Assembly: GCA_017643325.1 (NCBI GenBank)
Contig: JAEPNS010000154.1
Span: 1 to 7,583 of the forward strand
DNA: 7,583 bases
Source of the DNA: Alphaproteobacteria bacterium
GTDB taxonomy: Bacteria; Pseudomonadota; Alphaproteobacteria; UBA6615
Reading direction: 5' to 3'
A model generated the notes under the pieces. That model was not told the DNA's origin, made no database searches, and saw only the letters and a list, made by a program, of their open reading frames with translations. The position numbers and the translations under genes are program-made. This document shows positions 1-7,020 of this stretch, one piece after another (the first letter of the stretch is position 1; each line of letters starts with the position of its first letter).

Positions 1-187
1 CATCCGGGCGCTCGAGCAGCCCGGAAATGTGCAGCAGCGTCGACTTGCCCGCGCCGGAGGGCCCGACCAGCGCGACGATCTCGCCCGGTGCCAGCGAGAG
101 GTCGACGCCGCGAAGCACATTCAGGTCGCGCCCGCCCTGCCGGAAGGTCCGCTCGATCCCGCGCAGCTGGAGGGCCGGATTACTCAT
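1..187 (-). CDS. lolD: LolD, ATPase of the lipoprotein-releasing ABC transporter (N-terminal part only)
   Basis: Only the first 62 codons are present; the gene runs off the left edge of the window. The peptide begins MSNPALQLRGIERTF and carries the Walker A motif GPSGAGKST at about residues 42-50, so it is an ABC-type ATPase. The identity as LolD is inferred from its place directly after the LolC/E permease, with which it overlaps by 8 bp (ATGA-type coupling: the lolD ATG lies inside the last codons of lolC). A GGAGG ribosome binding site at 197-201 lies inside the lolC 3' end, 9 nt before the ATG. In the family, LolD powers extraction of outer-membrane lipoproteins from the inner membrane for hand-over to LolA. 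Walker B and the signature motif lie outside the window and cannot be checked. Confidence 0.93.
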   Translation of the reverse strand, partial: MSNPALQLRGIERTFRQGGRDLNVLRGVDLSLAPGEIVALVGPSGAGKSTLLHISGLLERPD

Positions 188-1424
188 TGCGGAGCGCCTC
201 CACCGGGTCCAGCCGCGAGGCGCGCCAGCTCGGGTAGAGCGTCGCGACGACCGACAGCCCCAGCGCCATGGCGACGACCATCACCACCTCGCCGGGATCG
301 ACCTCGGCGGGAAGCTGGCTCAGGAAATAGATTTCCGCGGCAAACAGGTCGGTGCCTGTCATGGATTCCAGCGCGCGGCGGATCGCCTCGATGTTTTTGG
401 CGAAGAGCAGGCCGAGGATTGCACCCGAGATCGTGCCGACGACGCCGATGCTCGCGCCGACGATAAAGAACACGCGCATGATCGTGCCGCGCGTGGCGCC
501 GACCGTGCGCAGGATCGCAATGGCCGAGCCCTTGTCCTTCACCAGCATGATCAGGCTGGAGATGATGTTGAACGCGGCGACCAGGATGATCAGCGTCAGG
601 ATCAGGAACATGACGTTGCGCTCGACCTGCAACGCGTTGAAAAAGCTGCTGTTTGCCTGCTGCCAGTCGAACAGCCGGAGTTCGGGGTCGAGTGCCGCGC
701 CGATCGCTGCGCGCTGGCGAAGGATGTTGTCCGGGTCCTCGACGAAGATCTCGAGCTGGCTGACGGACTCCCCGAGCCGGAAATACTGCTGCGCCGCCTC
801 GAGCGGCATGAAGACGAAGGTGCTGTCGAACTCGAACATGCCGACCTCGAAGGTCGCGACGACCCGGTAGGCCTGCATGCGGGGGACCGTCCCGAACGCC
901 GTGACCGTGCCGCGCGGCGAGACAAGCGTGACCTTGTCCCCGACGATCACGCCCAGCGAGCGTGCCAGCCGCCCGCCGAGGACGATGGCGTCGTCACCCC
1001 GGAAGTCCGCCAGCGTGCCGAAGGTGATGTTGTCCGCGATGGAGGGTCGCTGCGCCAGGTCCTCGGGCGCGAGACCGCGCACCAGCGCCCCGGCCGAACG
1101 TCCGCCGGCCGTCGCGAGAATCTGGCCCTCGACCAGCGGCGTCACCGACACGACACCGTCGACCGTGCGCAGGCGCGCAACCACCGGGTCGTAGTCGGAG
1201 ACGCTTCCGGCGGAGCTGATGACGGCGATATGCCCGTTCAGGCCGAGGATGCGGTCCAGCAGCTCCATGCGGAAGCCGTTCATCACCGACAGCACGATGA
1301 TCAGCGTCGCCACGCCGAGCGCGATGCCGAGCAGCGAGAACCCGGCGATCACGGAGATAAAGCCCTCGGACCGGCGCGCGCGCATGTAGCGGAGCGCGAT
1401 CATCCATTCGACGGCGGAAAACAT
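180..1424 (-). CDS. lolC: LolC/LolE-family lipoprotein-releasing permease
   Basis: This 414-aa membrane protein is the permease half of the Lol lipoprotein-release transporter, working with the adjacent LolD. Visible architecture: a short cytoplasmic start (MFSAVEWMIALRYMRARR), TM1 at about residues 23-48, a periplasmic domain at about 50-268, and then three FtsX/MacB-type helices at about 271-295, 317-341 and 378-396. It ends with the family-typical tail YPSWRASRLDPVEALRNE. Only one permease gene is visible, so it may be a single LolF-like subunit rather than a LolC/LolE pair; the window cannot show whether a second one exists elsewhere. I chose the ATG at 1424 because family members start at this MF..EWMIA position. 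The frame stays open for 38 more codons, but these are translated from the palindromic repeat and are not credible protein. No strong ribosome binding site is seen before 1424. Length matches the family (about 410-420 aa). Confidence 0.95.
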   Translation of the reverse strand: MFSAVEWMIALRYMRARRSEGFISVIAGFSLLGIALGVATLIIVLSVMNGFRMELLDRILGLNGHIAVISSAGSVSDYDPVVARLRTVDGVVSVTPLVEGQILATAGGRSAGALVRGLAPEDLAQRPSIADNITFGTLADFRGDDAIVLGGRLARSLGVIVGDKVTLVSPRGTVTAFGTVPRMQAYRVVATFEVGMFEFDSTFVFMPLEAAQQYFRLGESVSQLEIFVEDPDNILRQRAAIGAALDPELRLFDWQQANSSFFNALQVERNVMFLILTLIILVAAFNIISSLIMLVKDKGSAIAILRTVGATRGTIMRVFFIVGASIGVVGTISGAILGLLFAKNIEAIRRALESMTGTDLFAAEIYFLSQLPAEVDPGEVVMVVAMALGLSVVATLYPSWRASRLDPVEALRNE

Positions 1425-1645
1425 CAGGCGGAGGGTCCGGTGAGGTTCAGGTGAGACGAAGAATAGCAGGACAATATGGCCACTCTTGGAAGCCGGTCGA
1501 TACATGCCTCTCGTCATGCCCGGGCTTGACCCGGGCATCTCGTCTCGGTGTGTGCGGAGATGCCCGGGTCAAGCCCGGGCATGACGGATGAGAAATGGGT
1601 TTCATCGGCTCCATAAGAACAAGCATCGCCGTTGTGGCCGAACTT
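1425..1645. other. proS-lolC intergenic region
   Basis: This is a 221-bp spacer between the stop of proS and the start of lolC, both on the minus strand. Apart from the palindromic repeat at 1512-1586 I see no credible gene, RNA gene or clear promoter in it. Confidence 0.6.
1512..1586. repeat. Nested palindromic intergenic repeat (CCCGGG-rich alphaproteobacterial type)
   Basis: Two 30-nt arms (1512-1541 and 1557-1586) are exact reverse complements around a 15-nt loop. Each arm is itself a smaller inverted repeat: in the left arm ATGCCCGGG (1516-1524) pairs with CCCGGGCAT (1530-1538) around CTTGA. The element could form one long hairpin or two short ones. Elements with this core are widespread between genes in alphaproteobacteria (general knowledge). 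Its position between proS and lolC on the transcribed strand suggests an effect on mRNA stability or read-through, but no T-tract follows it, so a classical terminator function is not supported. Confidence 0.9.
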
Positions 1646-2955
1646 TCACGACGCCGCGCCCGACGCGCGCGCGGCGATCCAGTCCGCGAGACCGTCCAGC
1701 GCGATCTCGGACTTCTCGCCGGTGCCGCGGTGTTTCACCTCGATTTTCCCGTCCTTGATGCCGCGCGGGCCGACCGTGAGCTGCCAGGGGATGCCGACGA
1801 GGTCCATGTCCGCGAATTTCGCACCCGCACGCTCGTCGCGGTCGTCGTAGAGCGTCTCGACCCCGGCGGCGCGCAGGTCCGAGTAGATCTTCTCGCAGGC
1901 GTCCGCGCAGTCGCCGTCGTCGACCTTCAGGTTGATCAGCCCGACCAGCCACGGCGAACCGTATTCCGGCCAGACGATGCCGTTGTCGTCGTGGGACGCC
2001 TCGATGATCGCGCCGACGAGGCGCGACACGCCGATCCCGTAGCTGCCCATCTCCAGCGTGATGGTCTGCCCGTCCGGGCCCTGCACGGTCGCGCCCAGGG
2101 GCTCGGAGTATTTCTTGCCGAAATAGAAGATGTGCCCGACCTCGATTCCGCGCGCGGTGACGAGCCGGTCGCCGGAAATCGGGCAGGCACCGGGGTCGTG
2201 CTTGTCGTCGGTCGCCGCGTAATGGGCCGTCCAGGTGTCCACCGTGGGCTGAAGGTCGTTGTCGTAGTCGACATCGTCGCCCGGCGGCGTCATCTCCAGC
2301 AGCGCCCGGTCGCAGAAGACCGCGCTCTCGCCGGTATCGGCCAGGATGATGAACTCGTGGCTGAGGTCGCCGCCGATGGGGCCGGTGTCCGCCGCCATCG
2401 GGATCGCCTTCAGGCCCATACGGGCATAGGTCCGCAGGTAGGCCACGAACATCTTGTTGTAGGAGTGGCGCGCGCCCTCATAGTCGAGGTCGAAGGAGTA
2501 GTTATCCTTCATCAGGAACTCGCGCCCGCGCATCACGCCGAAGCGGGGCCGCACCTCGTCGCGGAATTTCCACTGGATGTTGTAGAGGTTCTTGGGCAGG
2601 TCGCGGTAGCTGGTGATCTCGTTCGCGACGATGTCGGTGATCACCTCCTCGGCGGTCGGCCCGTAGAGCATCTCGCGCTCGTGCCGGTCGGTGATGCGTA
2701 GCGCCCCGATTTCTGCCAGAGTTCCGCGGACTGGATCGTCGGCATCAGCACTTCCTGTGCACCGGCCCGGTCCTGCTCCTCGCGCACGATCTGCTCGATC
2801 TTGCGCAGCACGCGGTACCCGGCCGGCAGCCATGTATAGATGCCGGCCGCGGACTGGCGCACAAGGCCCGCGCGCAGCATCAGGCGATGCGACACGATCT
2901 TCGCCTCGGCGGGCGTTTCCTTCAGGGTCGGCAGGAACAACTGACTGCGCCGCAT
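1646..2955 (-). pseudogene. proS: Proline--tRNA ligase, frameshifted by an apparent 25-nt internal deletion
   Basis: Class II ProRS charges tRNA-Pro with proline and is essential. The ATG at 2955 has a GGAG site 8 nt upstream (2964-2967). Residues 1-85 (MRRSQLFLPTLKETP to LWQKSGR, 2955-2701) read in one frame. The remaining 351 residues, from LRITDRHEREMLYGPTAEE onward, read in another frame from 2701 to the TGA at 1646-1648. Family members have eight residues (pattern Y-D-x-Y-G-x-E-M) between SGR and LRI. These are absent and the frame shifts by one base, which fits a 25-nt deletion. As written, translation would stop at 2641 after 104 aa. Downstream parts are intact: motif 2 (FRDEVRPRFGVMRGREFLMKD), GPIGGDLSHEF, motif 3 (GSYGIGVSRLVGAIIE) and the C-terminal anticodon-binding domain. 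The repaired length would be about 444 aa, the short type without a full editing insertion. A true lesion, a second proS elsewhere, or an assembly error are all possible. Confidence 0.92.
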
Positions 2956-3053
2956 CGATTTTTCTCCGGTCGGGCGTGGCGCGGCGGAATGTAGGGAATT
3001 GCGCCCGCCCCTGTCCATGCCCGTTTCCGGGGCATCTGCGCACGGGCGGCGCG

Positions 3054-4424
3054 CTAGTCCTCCGCGCCGAGCGCCCAGACGTCGATCGTCCCCTCGCGCC
3101 CGCGCAAGGCGAGCCGCTCCAGCGGCGTGAGGCCTGTCAGCAGGCCGTCGGCGGCCTCCGGTGTGTTCGCGAGCGCCGCGTCGACGAGGTCGTTGCTGAC
3201 GATCATCTGGCATCCCACGGTGCGGGTCGCCTCCTCCAGCCGCGCGGCGACGTTCACGGTATCGCCGATCACCGCGAACTCGAGCCGCCGCTCGGTCCCG
3301 ATGTCGCCGACGACCACACCGCCGTAGTGGATCCCGACCGAGAGCCGGACGGTGGGGAAGCCCGCCTCCCGGCGGCGCACGTTCCACGCGTCGATATCCT
3401 CGAACAGCCGGCGCGCGCAGCGCAGGGCATTTGCGGGGTCGGACGGGTCCGGGTCCGGGGTGCCGAAGGTCGCCAGCGCCCCGTCGCCCAGATACTTGTC
3501 CAGTGTGCCGCCATGCTCGAACACCGCGCGCTCGACGCGCCGGTGGAACGCGCGCAGCAACGCGATGAGCTGCTCCGGCGAGTTGTGCTCGGCCATGCTG
3601 GAAAACCCGACCATGTCGACAAACATCACCGCGACATTCTGGGAACGCACATAGTCCAGCGCCGCGTCGTGCCCGGCCAGTTCCTCGACGATGTTCGGCG
3701 GGAAGTAGCGCGCGAGGTTCGCGCGCTCGCGGGTGAGGTTGACCTGTTCGCGCAGCAGCCGGCGGCCCCGCGAGACCGCGGTCGCGAGGATTGCGGCCGT
3801 CAGCAGCAGGACGATGATCTCGGTCGTGCGCAGGTCGAGGGACACATAGTGCGGGTCGAGGAAACGCGTCAGGCGCGCCTCGGGCCGGTCGAAGCCCGGG
3901 ATGTCGAACAGCGTGTCCGGGAAGGTCGCGATCCAGGCGATGCCCGCGCCCCACGCGATGACGCAGGCCAATCCGGCGAACAGCATCGCGCGGCCCGAAT
4001 AGCTGCCGAGCACGAAGAGCGCGATCAGGAGGTAGTAGTAGTTGAAGTTGCCGAAGCGGAACGCCATCTGCTCCGGCCACGGGAACGCGCTGTCCATCAG
4101 CATCGGGTTCGGGGCGAGCAGCGCGAAGGTCAGCAGGACGACGTCGATCAGGAAGAACAGGAACGAGTGCGCGTCGCTGCGGAACCCGCGCCGCGACATC
4201 GCATAGTGCGCGTAGCCGCTGGCGACGAAGGCGACGATCACCGGGACGTAGAACCACGCGGCCCGGCCGAGCAGGATGAACACCCACAGCGTGATCGCGG
4301 CCATCGCGACCGCGCGCAGGTGCGCCGCCAGCTTCAGGCCCTCGCGCTCCTGCTCCTGGAACGCCAGCCCGAGGCGGGTGTCGAGCCCGCCGGCGTCGGT
4401 TCGTTCGTCCGACCTGTCAATCAC
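3054..4424 (-). CDS. Membrane-bound class III adenylate cyclase
   Basis: This 456-aa protein has about six predicted membrane helices (roughly residues 36-53, 57-76, 88-105, 127-143, 146-166 and 201-217) followed by a cytoplasmic class III nucleotidyl cyclase domain (about 260-450). The metal-binding aspartates are Asp270 in FVDMVGFSS and Asp314 in KYLGDGALATF. The adenine-selecting Lys310 and the transition-state pair Asn391/Arg395 (NVAAR) are present, so it should be active and make cAMP from ATP. The second base-selecting position, Asp or Thr in most adenylate cyclases, is Ala384 (FAVIGDTVN). The stretch around residues 218-245, with ARYFPPNIVEEL, is the usual linker before the catalytic core. 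Translation starts at GTG (4422-4424), with a GGAG site 7 nt upstream. It ends 98 bp before proS on the same strand. The ligand of the membrane domain is unknown, and I do not recognise a named gene. Confidence 0.93.
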   Translation of the reverse strand: MIDRSDERTDAGGLDTRLGLAFQEQEREGLKLAAHLRAVAMAAITLWVFILLGRAAWFYVPVIVAFVASGYAHYAMSRRGFRSDAHSFLFFLIDVVLLTFALLAPNPMLMDSAFPWPEQMAFRFGNFNYYYLLIALFVLGSYSGRAMLFAGLACVIAWGAGIAWIATFPDTLFDIPGFDRPEARLTRFLDPHYVSLDLRTTEIIVLLLTAAILATAVSRGRRLLREQVNLTRERANLARYFPPNIVEELAGHDAALDYVRSQNVAVMFVDMVGFSSMAEHNSPEQLIALLRAFHRRVERAVFEHGGTLDKYLGDGALATFGTPDPDPSDPANALRCARRLFEDIDAWNVRRREAGFPTVRLSVGIHYGGVVVGDIGTERRLEFAVIGDTVNVAARLEEATRTVGCQMIVSNDLVDAALANTPEAADGLLTGLTPLERLALRGREGTIDVWALGAED

Positions 4425-4514
4425 GGCACCGCTCCGCTCGGTTGCGGGCGGTTTACGACAAGCGGGCGGGGATTGGAACTCCCGAGCGCAGGCGCGGCGC
4501 GGGCGAAATGCGGG

Positions 4515-4919
4515 CTAGCGGGTGATGCGCTGGCAGCGGCGGGCGAGTTCGTGCTGGGCGTCGCCGCCGACCGGCTGCCCGTTGAAGAAGATGCGGCCGT
4601 CGCGGTGGACCTCGACATTGCCGACCTTGGCCTCGCCGTCGAAGGTGTTCGTGATGCCGAGGCTCGTCGCCAGGTTCACGTCGACGGGGATGGTGATCTT
4701 GTCCGGCACCGTGATCTGCGGCTGCGCGTTCAGGTCGGCCGGCGCCACGGCGTTGCCGTTCACGTCCACGCCCGGCGTGTAGGCCACGTCCGCCGACGGG
4801 GTGTGGATCGCCAGCCGGTCGCATTCGGCGCGGGTGATTTCCACCGTGACTTGTGCCTGAACGGATGAAATAGCGCCCAGATACAGCGTAATATATATAA
4901 AATATTTGAAGATTTTCAT
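4515..4919 (-). CDS. Small exported protein of unknown function
   Basis: This 134-aa protein begins with a clear Sec signal peptide (MKIFKYFIYITLYLGAISSVQA, probable cleavage after Ala22), so the mature part of about 112 aa should be periplasmic or secreted. The mature sequence has two cysteines, one near each end (ECDRL and RRCQR), which could form a disulfide. It also has a central stretch HTPSADVAYTPGVDVNGNAV and a beta-rich middle (ITVPDKITIPVDV, VGNVEVHRDGRIFFNGQPV). I recall similar hypothetical proteins in alphaproteobacteria but no assigned function. The ATG at 4919 has an AGGA site 7 nt upstream (4927-4930). It lies 90 bp upstream of the adenylate cyclase on the same strand, so co-transcription is possible but not shown. 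The signal-peptide codons are strikingly AT-rich compared with the rest of the window. Confidence 0.85.
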   Translation of the reverse strand: MKIFKYFIYITLYLGAISSVQAQVTVEITRAECDRLAIHTPSADVAYTPGVDVNGNAVAPADLNAQPQITVPDKITIPVDVNLATSLGITNTFDGEAKVGNVEVHRDGRIFFNGQPVGGDAQHELARRCQRITR

Positions 4920-4987
4920 CCGAACATCCTACGCGATGCCCGTTAACAATTCTGTAACGGCCGGTTCGAGAATCACGCTAACGTTTT

Positions 4988-5029
4988 CGTCCGCACGGGG
5001 GGATCGGCCGAACAGGCCGACGGCGGACG
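4988..5029 (+). promoter_or_regulatory. Imperfect hairpin in the leader of the purine permease
   Basis: The outer stem CGTCCGC (4988-4994) pairs with GCGGACG (5023-5029). The inner stem TCGGCC (5004-5009) pairs with GGCCGA (5015-5020) around the loop GAACA. A G-rich 9-nt bulge lies on the left side and 2 nt on the right. No T-tract follows, so it is not a terminator. It could be an RNA leader element or, as DNA, an operator. Seen directly: the pairing. Inferred: any regulatory role. Confidence 0.5.
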
Positions 5030-5043
5030 TTCCAGCACTTACC

Positions 5044-5093
5044 GGCATCGCCTGCCCTCTCGCGTGGACCATCGGGGCAAACCACGGGAGGCA
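5044..5093 (+). promoter_or_regulatory. Possible ribosome-binding-site sequestering leader structure
   Basis: TGCC (5053-5056) can pair either with GGCA upstream (5044-5047) or with GGCA downstream (5090-5093). The second pairing extends through CTC/GGG and an internal GTGG (5064-5067)/CCAC (5082-5085) stem, and it buries the Shine-Dalgarno sequence GGGAGG (5086-5091) of the purine permease. The two pairings exclude each other, as expected for a translational switch. The stems are short and GC-rich, so chance is a real alternative. I do not recognise a known riboswitch consensus with certainty. Confidence 0.35.
5086..5091 (+). promoter_or_regulatory. Ribosome binding site of the purine permease
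   Basis: GGGAGG lies 10 nt before the ATG at 5102. It supports that start and is the target of the possible sequestering structure around it. Confidence 0.75.
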
Positions 5094-5101
5094 CACCGCG
5101 A

Positions 5102-6406
5102 ATGCTCGATAATCTCTTCAAGCTGTCGGAAAACGGAACAACGGTCCGCATCGAGGTGATGGCGGGTCTCACCACGTTCCTGACGATGGCCTACATCATC
5201 ATCGTCAACCCGGACATCATGTCCGCGGCGGGCATGGACAAGGGGGCGCTGTTCGTCGCCACCTGCATCGCGGCGGCCATCGGCTGCCTGATCATGGGCC
5301 TGTGGGCGAACTATCCCATCGCGCTCGCCCCCGGCCTCGGCCTCAACGCCTTCTTCGCCTTCGGCGTGGTCGGCGGCATGGGCGTGCCGTGGCAGACCGC
5401 GCTGGGCGTGATCTTCATGTCGGGCGTGATCTTCCTGATCCTCTCGATCCTCCCGATCCGCGCGGCGATCATCAACTCGATCCCGAAATCGCTGAAGATG
5501 TCGATCTCGGCGGGCATCGGCCTGTTCATCGGCGTGATCGCGCTGGAGATTGCCGGCATCACCGTCGACCACCCCGTCACGCTGGTCACGCTCGGTCCGG
5601 TGACAACACCGGAGGTCGTCCTCGTGGCGATCGGCTTCGTCGCGATCGTCGGCCTCGACCGGCTCGGCATCCCGGGCGCGATCGTGATCGGCATCATCCT
5701 GACCTCGGTGCTGGGCCACATCTTCGGCGTCGCAAACACCGGCGATTTCAGCTTCGACATCCCGTCGCTGGCCCCGACCTTCCTGCAGCTCGATATCGCA
5801 GGCGCGTTCCAGGTCGGCATGATTTCCGTGATCATCGCCTTCCTGTTCGTCGACATGTTCGACACGGCGGGCACCCTGATCGGCGTGTCGCACCGGGCGG
5901 GCCTCCTCGACGAGCAGGGCCGCCTGCCCCGGATGGGCCGTGCGCTGTCCTCGGACAGTATCGCGACCATCACCGGCTCGCTGGTCGGCACATCGACGGT
6001 GACGAGCTACATCGAGAGCGCCTCGGGCGTGCGCGAAGGCGGACGGACGGGCCTGACGGCCGTGGTCGTCGGCATCCTGTTTATCCTCGCGCTCCTGCTG
6101 GCCCCGATCATCGGCCTGGTCCCGCGCTTCGCGACGGCACCGGCGCTGCTGTTCGTCGCGGTGCTCATGGTGCGCGGACTGACCGAGGTGGACTGGGACG
6201 ATGTGACGGAGTACGCGCCGGCGATCCTCGCCGCGATCGTGATGCCGTTCACCTTCTCGATCGCCCACGGCATCGCCTTCGGCTTCATCACCTATGCCGT
6301 CGCCAAGGTGATCTCGGGCCGCTTCTCGGAAGCCAGCCCGATGGTCTACGCGATGGCGATCATCTTCCTGCTGCTCTACGGCTTCGGGCTCATCGGCCCC
6401 GGCTGA
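5102..6406 (+). CDS. NCS2-family (AzgA-like) purine-base permease
   Basis: This 434-aa, very hydrophobic protein is the length expected for the AzgA/PbuG-like branch of the nucleobase:cation symporter-2 family, which imports hypoxanthine, guanine or adenine with protons across the inner membrane. Family landmarks in order: EVMAGLTTFLTMAYIIIVNP at residues 18-37, PGLGLNAFFAF at 77-87, FVDMFDTAGTLIGV at 249-262 (acidic residues of the substrate-binding helix) and GTSTVTSYIESASGVREGG at 296-314 (family signature, with Glu305). The ATG at 5102 is supported by GGGAGG 10 nt upstream and by the normal N-terminus. The gene stands alone on the plus strand, divergent from the exported protein gene and ended by a strong terminator. 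Which base it carries cannot be told from the sequence. No neighbouring purine catabolism gene is visible. Confidence 0.95.
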   Translation: MLDNLFKLSENGTTVRIEVMAGLTTFLTMAYIIIVNPDIMSAAGMDKGALFVATCIAAAIGCLIMGLWANYPIALAPGLGLNAFFAFGVVGGMGVPWQTALGVIFMSGVIFLILSILPIRAAIINSIPKSLKMSISAGIGLFIGVIALEIAGITVDHPVTLVTLGPVTTPEVVLVAIGFVAIVGLDRLGIPGAIVIGIILTSVLGHIFGVANTGDFSFDIPSLAPTFLQLDIAGAFQVGMISVIIAFLFVDMFDTAGTLIGVSHRAGLLDEQGRLPRMGRALSSDSIATITGSLVGTSTVTSYIESASGVREGGRTGLTAVVVGILFILALLLAPIIGLVPRFATAPALLFVAVLMVRGLTEVDWDDVTEYAPAILAAIVMPFTFSIAHGIAFGFITYAVAKVISGRFSEASPMVYAMAIIFLLLYGFGLIGPG

Positions 6407-6430
6407 TCGCGGCCACATCGACCAGCAAGG

Positions 6431-6462
6431 ACGGGCCGGGGATTTCCCGGCCCGTTTTCGTT
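6431..6462 (+). terminator. Intrinsic terminator of the purine permease
   Basis: A perfect 10-bp stem, ACGGGCCGGG (6431-6440) with CCCGGCCCGT (6446-6455), closes a 5-nt loop and is followed by TTTCGTT on the plus strand. It lies 24 nt after the permease stop. On the minus strand no T-run follows, so it would serve the convergent tag gene poorly, if at all. Confidence 0.88.
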
Positions 6463-7001
6463 CAGGCGGCCGTCATCCAGGGCGGCTCGTGTTTCGCGAT
6501 CCGCCCGAACACCGGGCAGTCCTCGCGATGGGCGCCCGGGATGTAGCCGGTACTCATCAGGAATTCTCCCGTGATCTCGCCGCCTGTGAACTTGAACGTT
6601 TTCCTGAACAGCGTCACCCACGCGTCCTTCGGAAGCGGGTGGTGGGCGTCGAGCCAGCCGGCGAAGCCGTCGTGGCTGTCGCGCATCCCGCGGATCTGCC
6701 CTGCGTTGTGGATCGCCGCGTTGACCTTGAGCTTGTTGCGGATAATCCCCGGATCGGCGAGCAGGCGGGCACGGTCGCGCTCGCCGTAGTCGGCGACCGT
6801 GTCGACATCGAAACCGTCATAAGCCGCACGGAAGCCGTCGCGTTTCTTGAGGATCGTCAGCCAGCTCAGGCCCGCCTGGTTGATCTCCAGCACGAGCCGT
6901 TCGAACAGCACGGCCTCGTCACGAACCGGAAACCCGTATTCGCTATCATGGTATGGCCCGTGCCATTCGTGCCCGGGCGCGATATCGCAGTATCCCGCCA
7001 A
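6462..7001 (-). CDS. tag: DNA-3-methyladenine glycosylase I
   Basis: This 179-aa protein excises 3-methyladenine from alkylated DNA, the first step of base excision repair, in the cytoplasm. Comparison with E. coli Tag shows the structural zinc ligands Cys5, His18, His158 and Cys162 (HREDC near the C-terminus). It also has the YHDSEYG motif, the active-site Glu39 in LEINQAGLSW, Trp47, and the conserved FKFTGGEITGEFLMSTG segment. The length fits the family (about 180-190 aa). The start is TTG at 6999-7001: an in-frame stop lies six codons upstream, there is no ATG near the expected N-terminus, and AAGGGG (7010-7015) is 8 nt away. It converges on the purine permease and diverges from chrA across only 51 bp. 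No ada or other alkylation-response gene is visible. Confidence 0.95.
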   Translation of the reverse strand: MAGYCDIAPGHEWHGPYHDSEYGFPVRDEAVLFERLVLEINQAGLSWLTILKKRDGFRAAYDGFDVDTVADYGERDRARLLADPGIIRNKLKVNAAIHNAGQIRGMRDSHDGFAGWLDAHHPLPKDAWVTLFRKTFKFTGGEITGEFLMSTGYIPGAHREDCPVFGRIAKHEPPWMTAA

Positions 7002-7014
7002 CGCCTCGACCCCT

Positions 7015-7020
7015 TATAGT
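7015..7020 (+). promoter_or_regulatory. Candidate -10 element for chrA
   Basis: TATAGT matches the sigma-70 -10 consensus at 5 of 6 positions and would place a transcript start about 15 nt before the chrA ribosome binding site. No good -35 box is found at the right distance. The overlapping minus-strand read TATAAG lies too close to the tag start to be a convincing tag promoter. Confidence 0.25.

Noticed and set aside
27..1454. Long plus-strand open frame opposite lolC and lolD
   Set aside because: It is rich in Arg, Asp, Ala and His with no domain character, a typical antisense shadow in GC-rich DNA. The opposite strand encodes recognisable LolC and LolD.
1595..2701. Long plus-strand open frame opposite proS
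   Set aside because: Low-complexity Val/Asp/Arg composition without motifs; the complementary strand carries conserved ProRS motifs.
2641..2760. Programmed ribosomal frameshift in proS
   Set aside because: There is no slippery sequence or stimulatory structure at the junction, and conserved residues are missing rather than merely out of frame. A deletion explains the data better.
3017..3035. ATGCCC/GGGCAT hairpin between the adenylate cyclase and proS
   Set aside because: The stem is only 6 bp with a 7-nt loop and no T-run follows on the minus strand. It is too weak to call a terminator, though it may be a worn relative of the CCCGGG palindrome.
4460..4490. tRNA T-arm-like sequence on the minus strand (GAGTTCCAATCC)
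   Set aside because: No matching acceptor stem, anticodon arm or D-arm is present at the required distances.
2691..4868. 725-codon plus-strand open frame opposite the adenylate cyclase and exported protein
   Set aside because: It spans three real minus-strand genes and their spacers and has the Arg/Glu/Asp-rich shadow composition. No ribosome binding site or domain is seen.
5039..6418. 459-codon minus-strand open frame opposite the purine permease
   Set aside because: Extremely Asp/Arg/His-rich shadow of a membrane protein gene whose codons are rich in GTC/ATC; no credible protein features.
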